From Hyphomicrobiales bacterium (GTDB lineage Bacteria > Pseudomonadota > Alphaproteobacteria > Rhizobiales > Aestuariivirgaceae): a stretch of 23,311 nt of DNA. Within the stretch, counting starts at the first letter, position 1. The number at the start of each line of letters is the position of its first letter. The translations under genes and the position numbers were made by a program. Shown here piece by piece: positions 1 to 6,454 of the stretch. The stretch covers positions 1-23,311 of the forward strand of contig JADJVV010000015.1 in NCBI GenBank assembly GCA_016710435.1, written 5' to 3'. Below the pieces are notes generated by a model. That model was not told where the DNA came from, made no database searches, and saw only the letters and a list, made by a program, of their open reading frames with translations.

Positions 1-114
1 ACCCTACGCAAGATGATGGGTGACCGCAAGTCCGAGTACTGGAAGGGACCCAACGCCGAGAAAAATCAGGCACGGTACCGTGATCTGACCACTGCACTAT
101 CGAAAGGAAGGTGA
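1..114 (+). CDS. 3' end of an upstream phage gene, possibly head assembly or scaffold
   Basis: The first reading frame is open from the window edge to a TGA at 112-114 and encodes the last 37 residues of a protein whose start lies outside. The tail is charged and helical and carries the stretch MGDRKSEYWKGPNAEKNQAR. From memory, similar 'YW.GP.A...Q.RY..L' endings occur in phage proteins encoded near portal and scaffold genes, so a head-assembly role is a weak inference. The next gene starts 3 bases after this stop, and its ribosome-binding site lies inside the end of this gene (GAAAGGAAGG, about 103-112), which suggests they are co-transcribed. The gene is too truncated for a firm assignment. 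Confidence 0.6.
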   Translation, partial: TLRKMMGDRKSEYWKGPNAEKNQARYRDLTTALSKGR

Positions 115-117
115 CCC

Positions 118-444
118 ATGGGCGCAAATAAAGAGTACAACGCACCGGTGCGAATCGGCGGCGAGGACTACGAGACCGTCGCGGCCTCGCAGACGGACCA
201 AGTGCTCGGGACCACCGGCAGTGTCGGTGACTTCCTCGGGCGCCTGATCATCACGGCCAGCACGGCAGCGACAGCCACCGTCAGCATCAAGGACGGCAGC
301 GGCAGTGCCATCCCGATCTGCCCTGCGTTGGCCGCCGCCGGTGTGTTCGTCGTCGAACTGGGTATCCGCTCGACATCGGGCGCGTGGAAGGTCACCACCG
401 GCGCCGGGGCCACCGTCGTCGCTATCGGCAAGTTCTCGGTGTAA
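118..444 (+). CDS. Small beta-rich virion accessory protein (108 aa)
   Basis: The ATG at 118 follows a strong purine-rich site (AAAGGAAGG) at ideal spacing. The 108-residue product is rich in Thr, Ala, Gly and Val and alternates hydrophobic and polar residues, as in a small beta-sandwich. Visible stretches include FLGRLIITASTAATATVSIK and ELGIRSTSGAWKVTTGAGA. Phage structural regions commonly encode this pattern, and a decoration or fibre-associated protein is likely. There is no signal peptide, membrane segment or catalytic motif. The next gene begins 3 bases after the stop. I recognise a general phage type but no named family. Confidence 0.75.
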   Translation: MGANKEYNAPVRIGGEDYETVAASQTDQVLGTTGSVGDFLGRLIITASTAATATVSIKDGSGSAIPICPALAAAGVFVVELGIRSTSGAWKVTTGAGATVVAIGKFSV

Positions 445-447
445 GCG

Positions 448-870
448 ATGGCCTTCGGTCTCGACCCCGGCAAACTGGGCTTTAAGCTTGGGGACGTTCT
501 TGTAGGCCTGAAGTCAGGCACCACGGACGTCCCTGAGACAATCGTCTCGGACCAAGGCCGGCTGCACGTACTGGGCTATGTCTGGGACCCGAGCGGCTTG
601 GCCTATGTGCTGCCGACAGTGGACGCCGGGGGAGGGTTGCTGGTACACGTGACCAACACGAACGACGAGGCGCAGCTCACCGTACGCCTCGACGATGTGG
701 GTGGTGGGGTGGTGTATGTTGGGCACGCCGCGATCAGCGCCGCCGAGGCGTCTTCGGTGTGGCGCATTAAAAAGATTTTGACAGTAGGGGGCCTAACAAG
801 CATACTCTGGCCCAGCGATAGCACGTTCACGCACAGGTGGGATCAGCGCGCCGCGTTGTCCTACGCATAA
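448..870 (+). CDS. Hypothetical phage structural-region protein (140 aa)
   Basis: The ATG at 448 lies 3 bases after the previous stop. No good Shine-Dalgarno sequence is visible, so translation is probably coupled to the upstream gene. The product is 140 residues, mixed beta-type, with a glycine-rich centre (VDAGGGLLVHV, DDVGGGVVYVG) and no recognised motif. Its place among small structural genes suggests a virion component, but this is inference from context only. The 3' end contains a candidate promoter for the next gene. Confidence 0.7.
   Translation: MAFGLDPGKLGFKLGDVLVGLKSGTTDVPETIVSDQGRLHVLGYVWDPSGLAYVLPTVDAGGGLLVHVTNTNDEAQLTVRLDDVGGGVVYVGHAAISAAEASSVWRIKKILTVGGLTSILWPSDSTFTHRWDQRAALSYA
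778..806 (+). promoter_or_regulatory. Candidate sigma70 promoter inside the end of the preceding gene
   Basis: A perfect -35 hexamer TTGACA (778-783) is separated by 17 bases from CATACT (801-806), which matches 4 of 6 bases of the -10 consensus. It would start transcription near 813, about 70 bases before the gene at 886, which has an unusually strong ribosome-binding site. The site lies in coding sequence, so a chance match is possible. Confidence 0.35.
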
Positions 871-885
871 AAGGAGGGTACCCCC

Positions 886-1347
886 ATGGCACAAGGCACG
901 TTCAAATGGTTCGCGCAAGGTCTGCACGATCTAGGCAACAAAATCCACGACCTCGACGGCGACGACTGGCGTATGGGTATCGTCACTGGCGTCACGCCTA
1001 CGGTCGCAACGGCAGCGCCGCATTGGGGCGGCACAGGCACGACTAACTATGCTACGAGTCAAGTGGCGACAGCCGGCACCAGCTACACCGGACCGATCGT
1101 TCTGACCGCCGAGGCTTGGGCGCTGAATGCGACCGGCGCGGCGATGGACTGCGCTGATATTTCCTTGGCGCAAGATGCCAGCGGCTTCACGAACGGCGCC
1201 TACGGCATCGTCTACAACAACACCGACGCCAACAAACGGGCCGTTGGATACCTCGAAATCTCCTCGACCAACGCGGCTTCACTCGTGGCCGGCGCGATCA
1301 ACCTCACGATGAATGCTTCCGGCGTTCTCGCGCTGTCGCAGGCTTAA
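886..1347 (+). CDS. Hypothetical virion-region protein (153 aa)
   Basis: The ATG at 886 is preceded by AAGGAGG at 871-877, the strongest ribosome-binding site in the first 4 kb, so this may be an abundant product. The N-terminus is amphipathic (GTFKWFAQGLHDLGNKIHDL). The remainder is rich in Ala, Thr, Ser and Gly with beta-type alternation, typical of small phage fibre or decoration proteins. No enzyme motif, signal peptide or membrane segment is seen. It is followed after 2 bases by the next gene. Function is unknown; a structural role is inferred from position and composition. Confidence 0.75.
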   Translation: MAQGTFKWFAQGLHDLGNKIHDLDGDDWRMGIVTGVTPTVATAAPHWGGTGTTNYATSQVATAGTSYTGPIVLTAEAWALNATGAAMDCADISLAQDASGFTNGAYGIVYNNTDANKRAVGYLEISSTNAASLVAGAINLTMNASGVLALSQA

Positions 1348-1349
1348 TC

Positions 1350-1655
1350 ATGGCCACCTACGCAGAGATGTTCGACATTGCCTCGAAGAACCTTATTCGA
1401 GATAAAATTACCGTGGCGGTAGCGATGCAGGCTGAGGTTATCCGCAAGGAACTCGATACGGTCACGAATCACGCCAATCGTCTGATCTGGGCGAAGACCG
1501 CGCTGATTGCTCCGCACGAAATGGCCTCTAAAATAATGTGGGCTATTGTCGTGCAGAACGCGGCTTTCACTTCGGCGCAGATCACAGGCGCATCGGATGC
1601 TGCGGTGCTTGCTGCGGTAGCCGCGACGGTCGATCTGTTCGCAACAGGGGCATAA
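1350..1655 (+). CDS. Small helical hypothetical protein (101 aa)
   Basis: The ATG at 1350 is 2 bases after the preceding stop and has only a weak site upstream. The product is predominantly alpha-helical (many Ala, Ile, Glu and Lys, with helices such as DKITVAVAMQAEVIRKELD and DAAVLAAVAATVDLFA). This contrasts with the beta-rich neighbours on both sides. It resembles small helical proteins found between phage structural genes, where a chaperone or connector role is possible but unproven. No known motif is visible. Confidence 0.7.
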   Translation: MATYAEMFDIASKNLIRDKITVAVAMQAEVIRKELDTVTNHANRLIWAKTALIAPHEMASKIMWAIVVQNAAFTSAQITGASDAAVLAAVAATVDLFATGA

Positions 1656-1656
1656 C

Positions 1657-2169
1657 ATGACCACGCTCAACCCAGCATACGGCACGTACACGGCAATGAC
1701 CGTGACGAACCTGCAGTCGCTGGCTATTGACACGACAGACCCATACGCAGGTTGGCAATCGGCGCGGGTTGATAACCAAACGTCAGTCAAGGCCGATGAC
1801 TTCGAGGTGCAGATTCTGCTTTCAACGGCAGCGACTGCTCCGGCGAACGACTCGCTGGTTTATGTCTATGTGGTGCCCTGGGTCTATGACGGGTCGGCGT
1901 GGACTCCCGCTGCTAATTTCGGGACGACTACCAGGCCGACAGGCAGCGAAGGCACGGCCAGCATATCTGATCCGAACTCGATGAAGCTCGCCGCTGTGCT
2001 GCCGTACAAGATCACGTCGCAGCCGATTGACGGGTTCTTCAACATCGCTGCATTGTTTGGCGGCATCGTGCCGGACGGCTGGAGTCTTGCCCTGCGCAAC
2101 AACTGCGGCGCGGCGCTGGGTACTGGCTGCGTTGTGGCGTATCGCTCGATTACCTACACGAACGCATAA
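1657..2169 (+). CDS. Hypothetical phage structural protein (170 aa)
   Basis: The ATG at 1657 follows the previous stop by one base, with a GGGG-containing purine stretch (ACAGGGGCA) as the likely ribosome-binding site. The 170-residue protein is beta-rich with regularly spaced aromatics (SLVYVYVVPWVYDGSAWTPA). It ends in ALGTGCVVAYRSITYTNA, a pattern seen in virion proteins with jelly-roll or fibre folds. I cannot name the family with certainty. It is the last small gene before the LamG adhesin. Confidence 0.72.
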   Translation: MTTLNPAYGTYTAMTVTNLQSLAIDTTDPYAGWQSARVDNQTSVKADDFEVQILLSTAATAPANDSLVYVYVVPWVYDGSAWTPAANFGTTTRPTGSEGTASISDPNSMKLAAVLPYKITSQPIDGFFNIAALFGGIVPDGWSLALRNNCGAALGTGCVVAYRSITYTNA

Positions 2170-2178
2170 GGCCGCGAG

Positions 2179-3195
2179 ATGGGACTCGCCCGTTTCGCTC
2201 TGGCAAACGCAGGCCAGCCACAGTACGAGGCGCAGCTTGACCGGAGCAATCCGCTTGTCAGTCGGTTACGCTATGCGCAGCTCGGGTCGAGTTTGCGGGA
2301 CGCTGTTTCTGGTCGTTTTGGCGTTGATAGCGGAGGGTCAACAAAAGCTGTCGGCCTAAAAGGGGGTACGCGTGAGTTCGTTCCGGCGAGCAATCAGTAC
2401 GTAAACCTCGGCACGAAGGACATCTGTTCGGGCTATCCCCTGACGGTAGCTAGCTGGATACGATGGGACGACGTAAGCGCGACTGGGTTCGTCGCGTACT
2501 CGCTCAATGACACGAACTGTAGCGCGATTCTTGGCGCGCTTGGAGGGAGTGGGTGGGCGGCAAACGCGTCCTCGGCACCAGGATATCTGCAAAAAGGAGC
2601 ACAAGCAACCGGGCTGAATCATTTCGTAACAATCCACCGAAACGGCACATGGGATATTTATATCAATGGTGTAATTCAGCCGAATGGCGGAACCGTATCG
2701 GCGTGGGGGCAGCCGGCGGCCGGTAATCATAGTATCGGCGGGCGGTTAGGCGGGGCCAGTTTAAGGCCTATGGATGGGCAGGTTCAAGACTTGCAGGTGT
2801 ATCAAGGCGAACTGACCCCGACAGAAGTACAATCCCTCTATCGTAATCATTGGCAGATTTGGCAAGCTCCCGGCCCAAGCTTTGTTTTCCCGCTTCCAGC
2901 CGCCGTTGGTGGTGACTTAAACGTATCAGGCACGCTCGGCACAGCGACTGCTGCAGGCTACCTCGCAACCGTTGACCGTAAGTTGGAATTCACGACGACC
3001 TTGGGTACCGCGACGGCGGATGGGGCTACCGCGACAGTCAATCGTAAGTTGGAATTCACGACGGCCTTGGGTACCGCGACGGCGGATGGGGCTACCGCGA
3101 CAGTCAGATGGTCCGAACTTGGAATTCCCGACGAACGCTGGGCACCGCGACGGCGGATGGGGCTACCGCGACAGTGCAGGATGGTGCCAACCTGA
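2179..3195 (+). CDS. LamG-domain adhesin or tail-fibre-like protein, frame-broken in its repeat tail
   Basis: The ATG at 2179 opens a 338-residue frame. Residues about 60-230 look like a LamG/concanavalin-type lectin fold: a beta-rich segment with W-x-IYINGV (WDIYINGV) and a closing QDLQVYQGELTPTEVQSLYR, which resembles the end of phage LamG domains. From about residue 253 the protein enters 22-residue repeats (LGTATADGATATV then NRKLEFTTT). After 3105 the frame leaves the repeat, and the last 30 residues (WSELGIPDERW onward) read off-frame to a stop at 3195. Read with small corrections, the gene would continue to 3760 and encode about 527 residues. The LamG part is lower in G+C (45-47% in 2581-2700) than the neighbouring genes, which suggests acquired or exchanged receptor-binding sequence. 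A host-binding role is inferred. Confidence 0.7.
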   Translation: MGLARFALANAGQPQYEAQLDRSNPLVSRLRYAQLGSSLRDAVSGRFGVDSGGSTKAVGLKGGTREFVPASNQYVNLGTKDICSGYPLTVASWIRWDDVSATGFVAYSLNDTNCSAILGALGGSGWAANASSAPGYLQKGAQATGLNHFVTIHRNGTWDIYINGVIQPNGGTVSAWGQPAAGNHSIGGRLGGASLRPMDGQVQDLQVYQGELTPTEVQSLYRNHWQIWQAPGPSFVFPLPAAVGGDLNVSGTLGTATAAGYLATVDRKLEFTTTLGTATADGATATVNRKLEFTTALGTATADGATATVRWSELGIPDERWAPRRRMGLPRQCRMVPT

Positions 3196-3679
3196 ACATC
3201 TCCACGACCTCGGCACAGCGACGGCGGATGGGGCTACCGCGACAGTCAATCGTAAGCTGGAATTCACGACGACCTTGGGTACCGCGACGGCGGACGGGGC
3301 CCCCGCGACAGTCAATCGTAAGCTGGAATTCACGACGACCTTGGGTACCGCGACGGCGGATGGGGCTACCGCGACAGTCAATCGTAAGCTGGAATTCACG
3401 ACGACCTTGGGTACCGCGACGGCGGACGGGGCCCCCGCGACAGTCAATCGTAAGCTGGAATTCACGACGACCTTGGGTACCGCGACGGCGGATGGGGCTA
3501 CCGCGACCGTGCAGACTGGTGCCGACCTCAACATCTCCGCAACGCTCGGCACAGCGACGGCGGACGGGGCCCCCGCGACAGTCAATCGTAAGCTGGAATT
3601 CACGACGACCTTGGGTACCGCGACGGCGGACGGGGCTACCGCAAACGTAAGCAACGACGCGTTCACATTCACGACAACG
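2935..3679 (+). repeat. Tandem repeat array, 66-bp and 72-bp units, about 11 copies
   Basis: Units begin at 2935, 3001, 3067, 3138, 3210, 3275, 3341, 3407, 3473, 3545 and 3611. The common unit is 66 bp (22 codons). Two units (3138 and 3473) are 72 bp and end in a different arm (VQ-D/T-GA-N/D-LNIS) instead of NRKLEFTTT. A two-state variation alternates between units: GGATGGGGCTACCGCG (ATA) and GGACGGGGCCCCCGCG (APA), giving a 132-bp higher-order pair at 3210-3340 and 3341-3472. Near-identity between copies indicates recent duplication or gene conversion. The unit starting at 3067 is degenerate (71 bp) and the one at 3210 lacks its first base. Confidence 0.93.
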
Positions 3680-3760
3680 GAGATGGACGAAATCGCACGC
3701 CGGCTGCTGACGAACTACCCCTGGCTGGTGAAACTCAAAGTCGTCTTGGACGCCCTCTAG
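3138..3760 (+). pseudogene. Displaced C-terminal part of the LamG/repeat protein
   Basis: The repeat peptide continues in a second frame from 3138 to 3209 (LGTATADGATATV then QDGANLNISTT). It then continues in a third frame from 3210 to the TAG at 3758-3760, ending DEIARRLLTNYPWLVKLK plus VVLDAL. An open frame for this last part extends upstream to an ATG at 2972, but its first 80 residues are off-frame repeat sequence (Arg/Pro-rich) and carry no ribosome-binding site. I therefore treat it as the end of the 2179 gene, not a separate gene. The last change (near 3209) is one C short of the ACGACCCTCGGC expected from comparison with other units. Confidence 0.7.
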
Positions 3761-3768
3761 GAGGCCTT

Positions 3769-3978
3769 ATGGAAAAATCTCTCGTCTCGATCTCCCGTAA
3801 ATGGCACGAGCCATTCGTCCGCGTCGACGTGACCGACGTCGGGATTGGGGTCACCACGACCCTGACCGACTTCATCACGGCACTGGCCACAGAGCTCAAG
3901 GCGCCCCCTGAGCAACTCCTCGCCGCCGCGGAAGTGGTGTGTGAAGGGCTGAAGCTGGAAACCCGCAAGGCGATGTAG
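3769..3978 (+). CDS. Small hypothetical protein (69 aa)
   Basis: TAGGAGGCC just upstream (GGAGG at 3760-3764) gives the ATG at 3769 a strong ribosome-binding site overlapping the preceding stop. The 69-residue product starts with a basic stretch (MEKSLVSISRKWHEP), has a short beta-like centre and ends in a helical segment (PPEQLLAAAEVVCEGLKLE). There is no known motif, signal peptide or membrane span. It is the last gene before the capsid promoter and was probably transcribed with the adhesin gene. Function unknown. Confidence 0.7.
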   Translation: MEKSLVSISRKWHEPFVRVDVTDVGIGVTTTLTDFITALATELKAPPEQLLAAAEVVCEGLKLETRKAM

Positions 3979-3990
3979 AACGAAATACAG

Positions 3991-4019
3991 TTGCGATTCC
4001 TGAAACAAGCCGGTATAAC
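3991..4019 (+). promoter_or_regulatory. Sigma70-type promoter for the major capsid gene
   Basis: TTGCGA (3991-3996, 4 of 6 bases of -35) and TATAAC (4014-4019, 5 of 6 bases of -10) are separated by exactly 17 bases. It sits at the start of a 176-base non-coding gap (3979-4154), the longest in the window, directly before the major capsid gene. Transcription would begin near 4026 and give a leader of about 130 bases. The rest of the gap shows only a small CCC-GAAA-GGG hairpin near 4065-4075. Host RNA polymerase use is implied. Confidence 0.6.
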
Positions 4020-4154
4020 GAAAACTGCAACCTGAGCCACGGCACCAGAGGCACTGAGCCTGATCCCGAAAGGGGCACCCAGACAGACATGACGACGGAC
4101 ACCCCAGCAGCGATGGGCACCTGAACATCTCTTCTCAATTCTATGGAGGCCGCC

Positions 4155-4985
4155 ATGGCTGACACCGCATATCAAACCCAGTACCGCGATGAATTCATCG
4201 CGGGCTTCGAACAGCGTCAATCCCTTGTACGTGGTACCACGACCACGGAAGCTGAAGTCAAGGGCAATCAAGCGGTATTCCTCGTTGCTGACTCCGGCAA
4301 TGCGCAAGCGGTAACCCGCGGCGTCAATGGCCTGATCCCGGCACGTGCTGACAACCTGAACCAATACACGGCTACCCTGGCCGAGTGGCATGATCTGGTT
4401 CGTCGTAACAGCTTCAACCTGTACGCCTCGCAAGGCGACGGTCGCCGTATCATGCAAGAAACCACGATGGGCGTGCTCAACCGCAAGGTCGACGCGGACA
4501 TCATCGCGCAGCTGGAAACCGGCACCCAAGACACCGGCGCCGCCGCAACGGGCTCCTTGGCCTTGGCCATGTACGGCCTCACGATCTTGGGCAACAACGC
4601 AGTCCCGCTGGACGGCAATATCAGCGCCCTGATCACCCCGGCGTTCTACGCGTACTTGATGCAGACGAAGGAATTCACCAATGTCGACTACGTGAACAAC
4701 AAACCCTTCGAGAATGGCATGACCATGTTCCGTTGGGCTGGTGTGAACTGGATCGTGCATCCGAACCTGACCGGCAAAGGCACCGCAGCTGAGAAGTGCG
4801 TCATGTACCACAAATCGGCCATCGGCCACGCGTGCGATCTGACCACGATCCAGTCGGCGGTCGGTTACGACGAAGAGCAGGATTACAGCTTCGCGCGCGC
4901 CACCGCGTTCATGGGCTCCAAGCTGCTGCAAAACAGCGGCGTGGTCATTATCAACCACGACGGTTCGGCTTACGCTGCGCAGTAA
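4155..4985 (+). CDS. Major capsid protein
   Basis: The product is 276 residues from the ATG at 4155 (MADTAYQTQYRDEFIAGF). An in-frame ATG at 4143 exists, but GGAGG at 4145-4149 sits between the two, correctly spaced only for 4155, so I chose that start. The sequence resembles podophage major capsid proteins expected to have the HK97 fold. Its features include a helical N-terminal arm, a central acidic/Thr-rich region (NRKVDADIIAQLETGTQDTG), a fold-typical LITPAFYAYLM segment, a long strand region (FENGMTMFRWAGVNWIVHP) and a C-terminal NSGVVIINHDGSA. The length is short but normal for podovirus capsids. It has its own promoter upstream and a terminator one gene downstream, forming a compact head cassette. 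Named family assignment is by recognition only. Confidence 0.82.
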   Translation: MADTAYQTQYRDEFIAGFEQRQSLVRGTTTTEAEVKGNQAVFLVADSGNAQAVTRGVNGLIPARADNLNQYTATLAEWHDLVRRNSFNLYASQGDGRRIMQETTMGVLNRKVDADIIAQLETGTQDTGAAATGSLALAMYGLTILGNNAVPLDGNISALITPAFYAYLMQTKEFTNVDYVNNKPFENGMTMFRWAGVNWIVHPNLTGKGTAAEKCVMYHKSAIGHACDLTTIQSAVGYDEEQDYSFARATAFMGSKLLQNSGVVIINHDGSAYAAQ

Positions 4986-4992
4986 TTAACTA

Positions 4993-5014
4993 GCCCCGGG
5001 GGCGACCTCGGGGC
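4993..5014 (+). other. RNA hairpin in the capsid/decoration gene spacer
   Basis: GCCCCG (4993-4998) can pair with CGGGGC (5009-5014) around a 10-base G-rich loop, just after the capsid stop. There is no T-run after it, so it is unlikely to terminate transcription. It could stabilise the capsid transcript end or be incidental in G+C-rich DNA. Confidence 0.35.
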
Positions 5015-5032
5015 CTGACGAAAGGAAACATC

Positions 5033-5332
5033 ATGGCATACAATGGCGCAAATCTCTCGCTGGTGTCCAACGCCCCGCTCACGGGTGCTGGGCAAATCTG
5101 GCGCTACACTGAAGCCACCGTACTCGGCAACATCGACGCGGCTGACTACTTCACCGACGCGGGCTCGCGCGGCATGAAGGTCGGCGACATCCTGTGGCAC
5201 TACGACACCACCACACCGGCGGCTGTCGTAGTCTCCAGTCACGTTGTCAATACGGTCTCCTCGACCTACCCTGGCGCCGCAAACGTCAGCGTTGGCGTCG
5301 TGATCGGTACCGGCGGCACGTCGGGCGATTAA
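5033..5332 (+). CDS. Small protein following the capsid gene, possible head decoration protein (99 aa)
   Basis: AAAGGAAAC at 5020-5028 supports the ATG at 5033. The 99-residue protein has beta-type alternation, an SMR-like 'GMKVGDILWHYD' segment and a Val/Ala-rich C-terminal half ending in VGVVIGTGGTSGD. Its size and its position between the capsid gene and a terminator fit a decoration or head-stabilising protein, but this is inferred from context. There is no signal peptide or membrane segment. It is co-transcribed with the capsid gene from the promoter at 3991. Confidence 0.75.
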   Translation: MAYNGANLSLVSNAPLTGAGQIWRYTEATVLGNIDAADYFTDAGSRGMKVGDILWHYDTTTPAAVVVSSHVVNTVSSTYPGAANVSVGVVIGTGGTSGD

Positions 5333-5341
5333 GCTTTACCC

Positions 5342-5377
5342 AAACCCTCACTCGGATACGTACCGGGTGAGGGTTTT
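5342..5377 (+). terminator. Rho-independent terminator after the capsid cassette
   Basis: AAACCCTCAC (5342-5351) pairs perfectly with GTGAGGGTTT (5367-5376). TCGG/CCGG extends this to about 14 pairs (one G-T) with a 7-base loop, followed by TTTT at 5374-5377. The A-run before the stem means it can also work on the opposite strand. It separates the capsid cassette from the tail genes, so downstream expression relies on read-through or another promoter. Confidence 0.88.
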
Positions 5378-5397
5378 CCTCAACTCTTGGAGTCGTT

Positions 5398-5808
5398 ATG
5401 CCAAAAGCAATCTTGCAGAATGGGGTTACCCAAGCGGATTATGCGCGCGTCATCTGGCGCATTACCCCTGAACCCGGCACCACCCCCGAGGATGTTCTCG
5501 TCCCGAGCTACTACACCCACATCGCCAAGCAGCTCAAGCCTGGCGCGCGGATCGAGGTCGCTCCCGCAGACGGCACGTGGCTCGCTGAGCTGTACGTCCG
5601 CAGCGCCGACGGCAATTCCGCAAGGGTTGCCTTGCTTGCGCTCTACCAGTTCAACGGCGAGCAGCCCAGCACGGAACAATATGAGGTGAAGCACCGCGGC
5701 CCTCGTGGCTGGAGTGTGGTGCGTATCAGCGACAAAAAGGCCGTCTTCGAAAATGGCGTTGCCAAGGAAGATGCTGAGAAATGGGTGACTGACCAGAGTC
5801 TCGCGTAA
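5398..5808 (+). CDS. Hypothetical protein upstream of the tail tube genes (136 aa)
   Basis: TTGGAG (5386-5391) precedes the ATG at 5398. The product is 136 residues, mixed alpha/beta, with two clear parts: an N-terminal region to about residue 90 (beta-type, ARIEVAPADGTWLAELYVRS) and a basic C-terminal strand-helix motif (RGPRGWSVVRISDKKAVFE then NGVAKEDAEKWV). Proteins of this size often sit between the capsid and tail-tube genes in podophages. I recognise no named family or catalytic residues. Its stop directly abuts the next ATG, so the two are probably translationally coupled. Confidence 0.75.
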   Translation: MPKAILQNGVTQADYARVIWRITPEPGTTPEDVLVPSYYTHIAKQLKPGARIEVAPADGTWLAELYVRSADGNSARVALLALYQFNGEQPSTEQYEVKHRGPRGWSVVRISDKKAVFENGVAKEDAEKWVTDQSLA

Positions 5809-6453
5809 ATGACTACTAAACTGAGCCTCTACAATGGCGCGCTTCTCGAATGCGGGGAGCGTCCCCTCGCAGACCTCAGTGAAGTAGGGCAGCCTCGTCG
5901 CCTGCTTGACCAGGCCTGGGACGCCGATTTTGTGGATTACGTCCTCGGGCAAGGTCAGTGGAAATTCGCAACTCGAACGGCGGAACTGGTGGCTTCGACC
6001 ACAGTGCAGCCCCCGTTCGGGTACGCGAAGGCCTACGACATCCCGGTCGATCTGGTGCGGACTGTCGGGCTCTGCTCCGACGAGTTCATGACCGAGCCTC
6101 TCTTGGCGTACGACACAGAGCAGGGCTACATTTTCAGCGACGTGGAGCCGATCTACCTCTCCTACGTCAGCAACGACACCGACTACGGCGGCGATCTGTC
6201 CCGCTGGCCCCCGGACTTCGTGCAGTATGTGCACGCCTGTTTGGCCAGCCGGATCATCAAGCCGCTGAACCAGAGCGAGAGTGATCGCAAGACGCTTTAT
6301 TCGCTCGTGAAGATGCGGCTCACCGACGCCCGATCAAGTAACGCGATGGAGGGGCCGACCAAGTTCCTCCCGATGGGCACGTTCGTTCGCGCGCGAATGG
6401 GGCGCGGCGGTAGCCGTATCGACCGTGGGCGTCGCAACCGGTTGATCGGGTAA
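5809..6453 (+). CDS. Tail tubular protein A-like adaptor (T7 gp11-like)
   Basis: The 214-residue product matches the tail tubular protein A family (T7 gp11-like; P22 gp4-like head-to-tail adaptors) in size, position and pattern. It starts with SLYNGALLECGERPL, then has a 'LLDQAWDADFVDYVLGQGQW' segment, a PFGYAKAYDIPVDLVRTVGL core and a helical C-terminal half (WPPDFVQYVHACLASRIIKP) with a basic tail. In these phages the protein forms the ring joining the portal to the tail nozzle. The start codon abuts the previous stop and there is no separate ribosome-binding site. It is directly followed by the tail tubular protein B gene, its usual partner. Confidence 0.85.
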   Translation: MTTKLSLYNGALLECGERPLADLSEVGQPRRLLDQAWDADFVDYVLGQGQWKFATRTAELVASTTVQPPFGYAKAYDIPVDLVRTVGLCSDEFMTEPLLAYDTEQGYIFSDVEPIYLSYVSNDTDYGGDLSRWPPDFVQYVHACLASRIIKPLNQSESDRKTLYSLVKMRLTDARSSNAMEGPTKFLPMGTFVRARMGRGGSRIDRGRRNRLIG

Positions 6454-6454
6454 T

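Noticed and set aside
3163..3672. A 169-codon minus-strand frame over the repeats
   Set aside because: Repeat units that are multiples of three bases keep several frames open; the translation is only a repeated complement of the real protein.
2935..3679. CRISPR array or diversity-generating retroelement variable repeat
   Set aside because: Units are contiguous, in coding sequence and nearly identical with no spacers, and no reverse transcriptase or template-repeat pair is visible in the window.
4062..4076. Terminator or riboswitch in the capsid leader (CCC-GAAA-GGG hairpin)
   Set aside because: The stem is only three or four pairs and has no T-run or conserved aptamer core.
4143..4154. Capsid start at the first ATG (4143)
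   Set aside because: The ribosome-binding site GGAGG lies downstream of this ATG and is correctly placed only for the ATG at 4155.
3735..4958. A 407-codon open frame on the minus strand across the capsid gene
   Set aside because: It lies antisense to the well-supported capsid gene, has no recognisable protein pattern, and long antisense frames are expected opposite G+C-rich genes with strong third-position bias.
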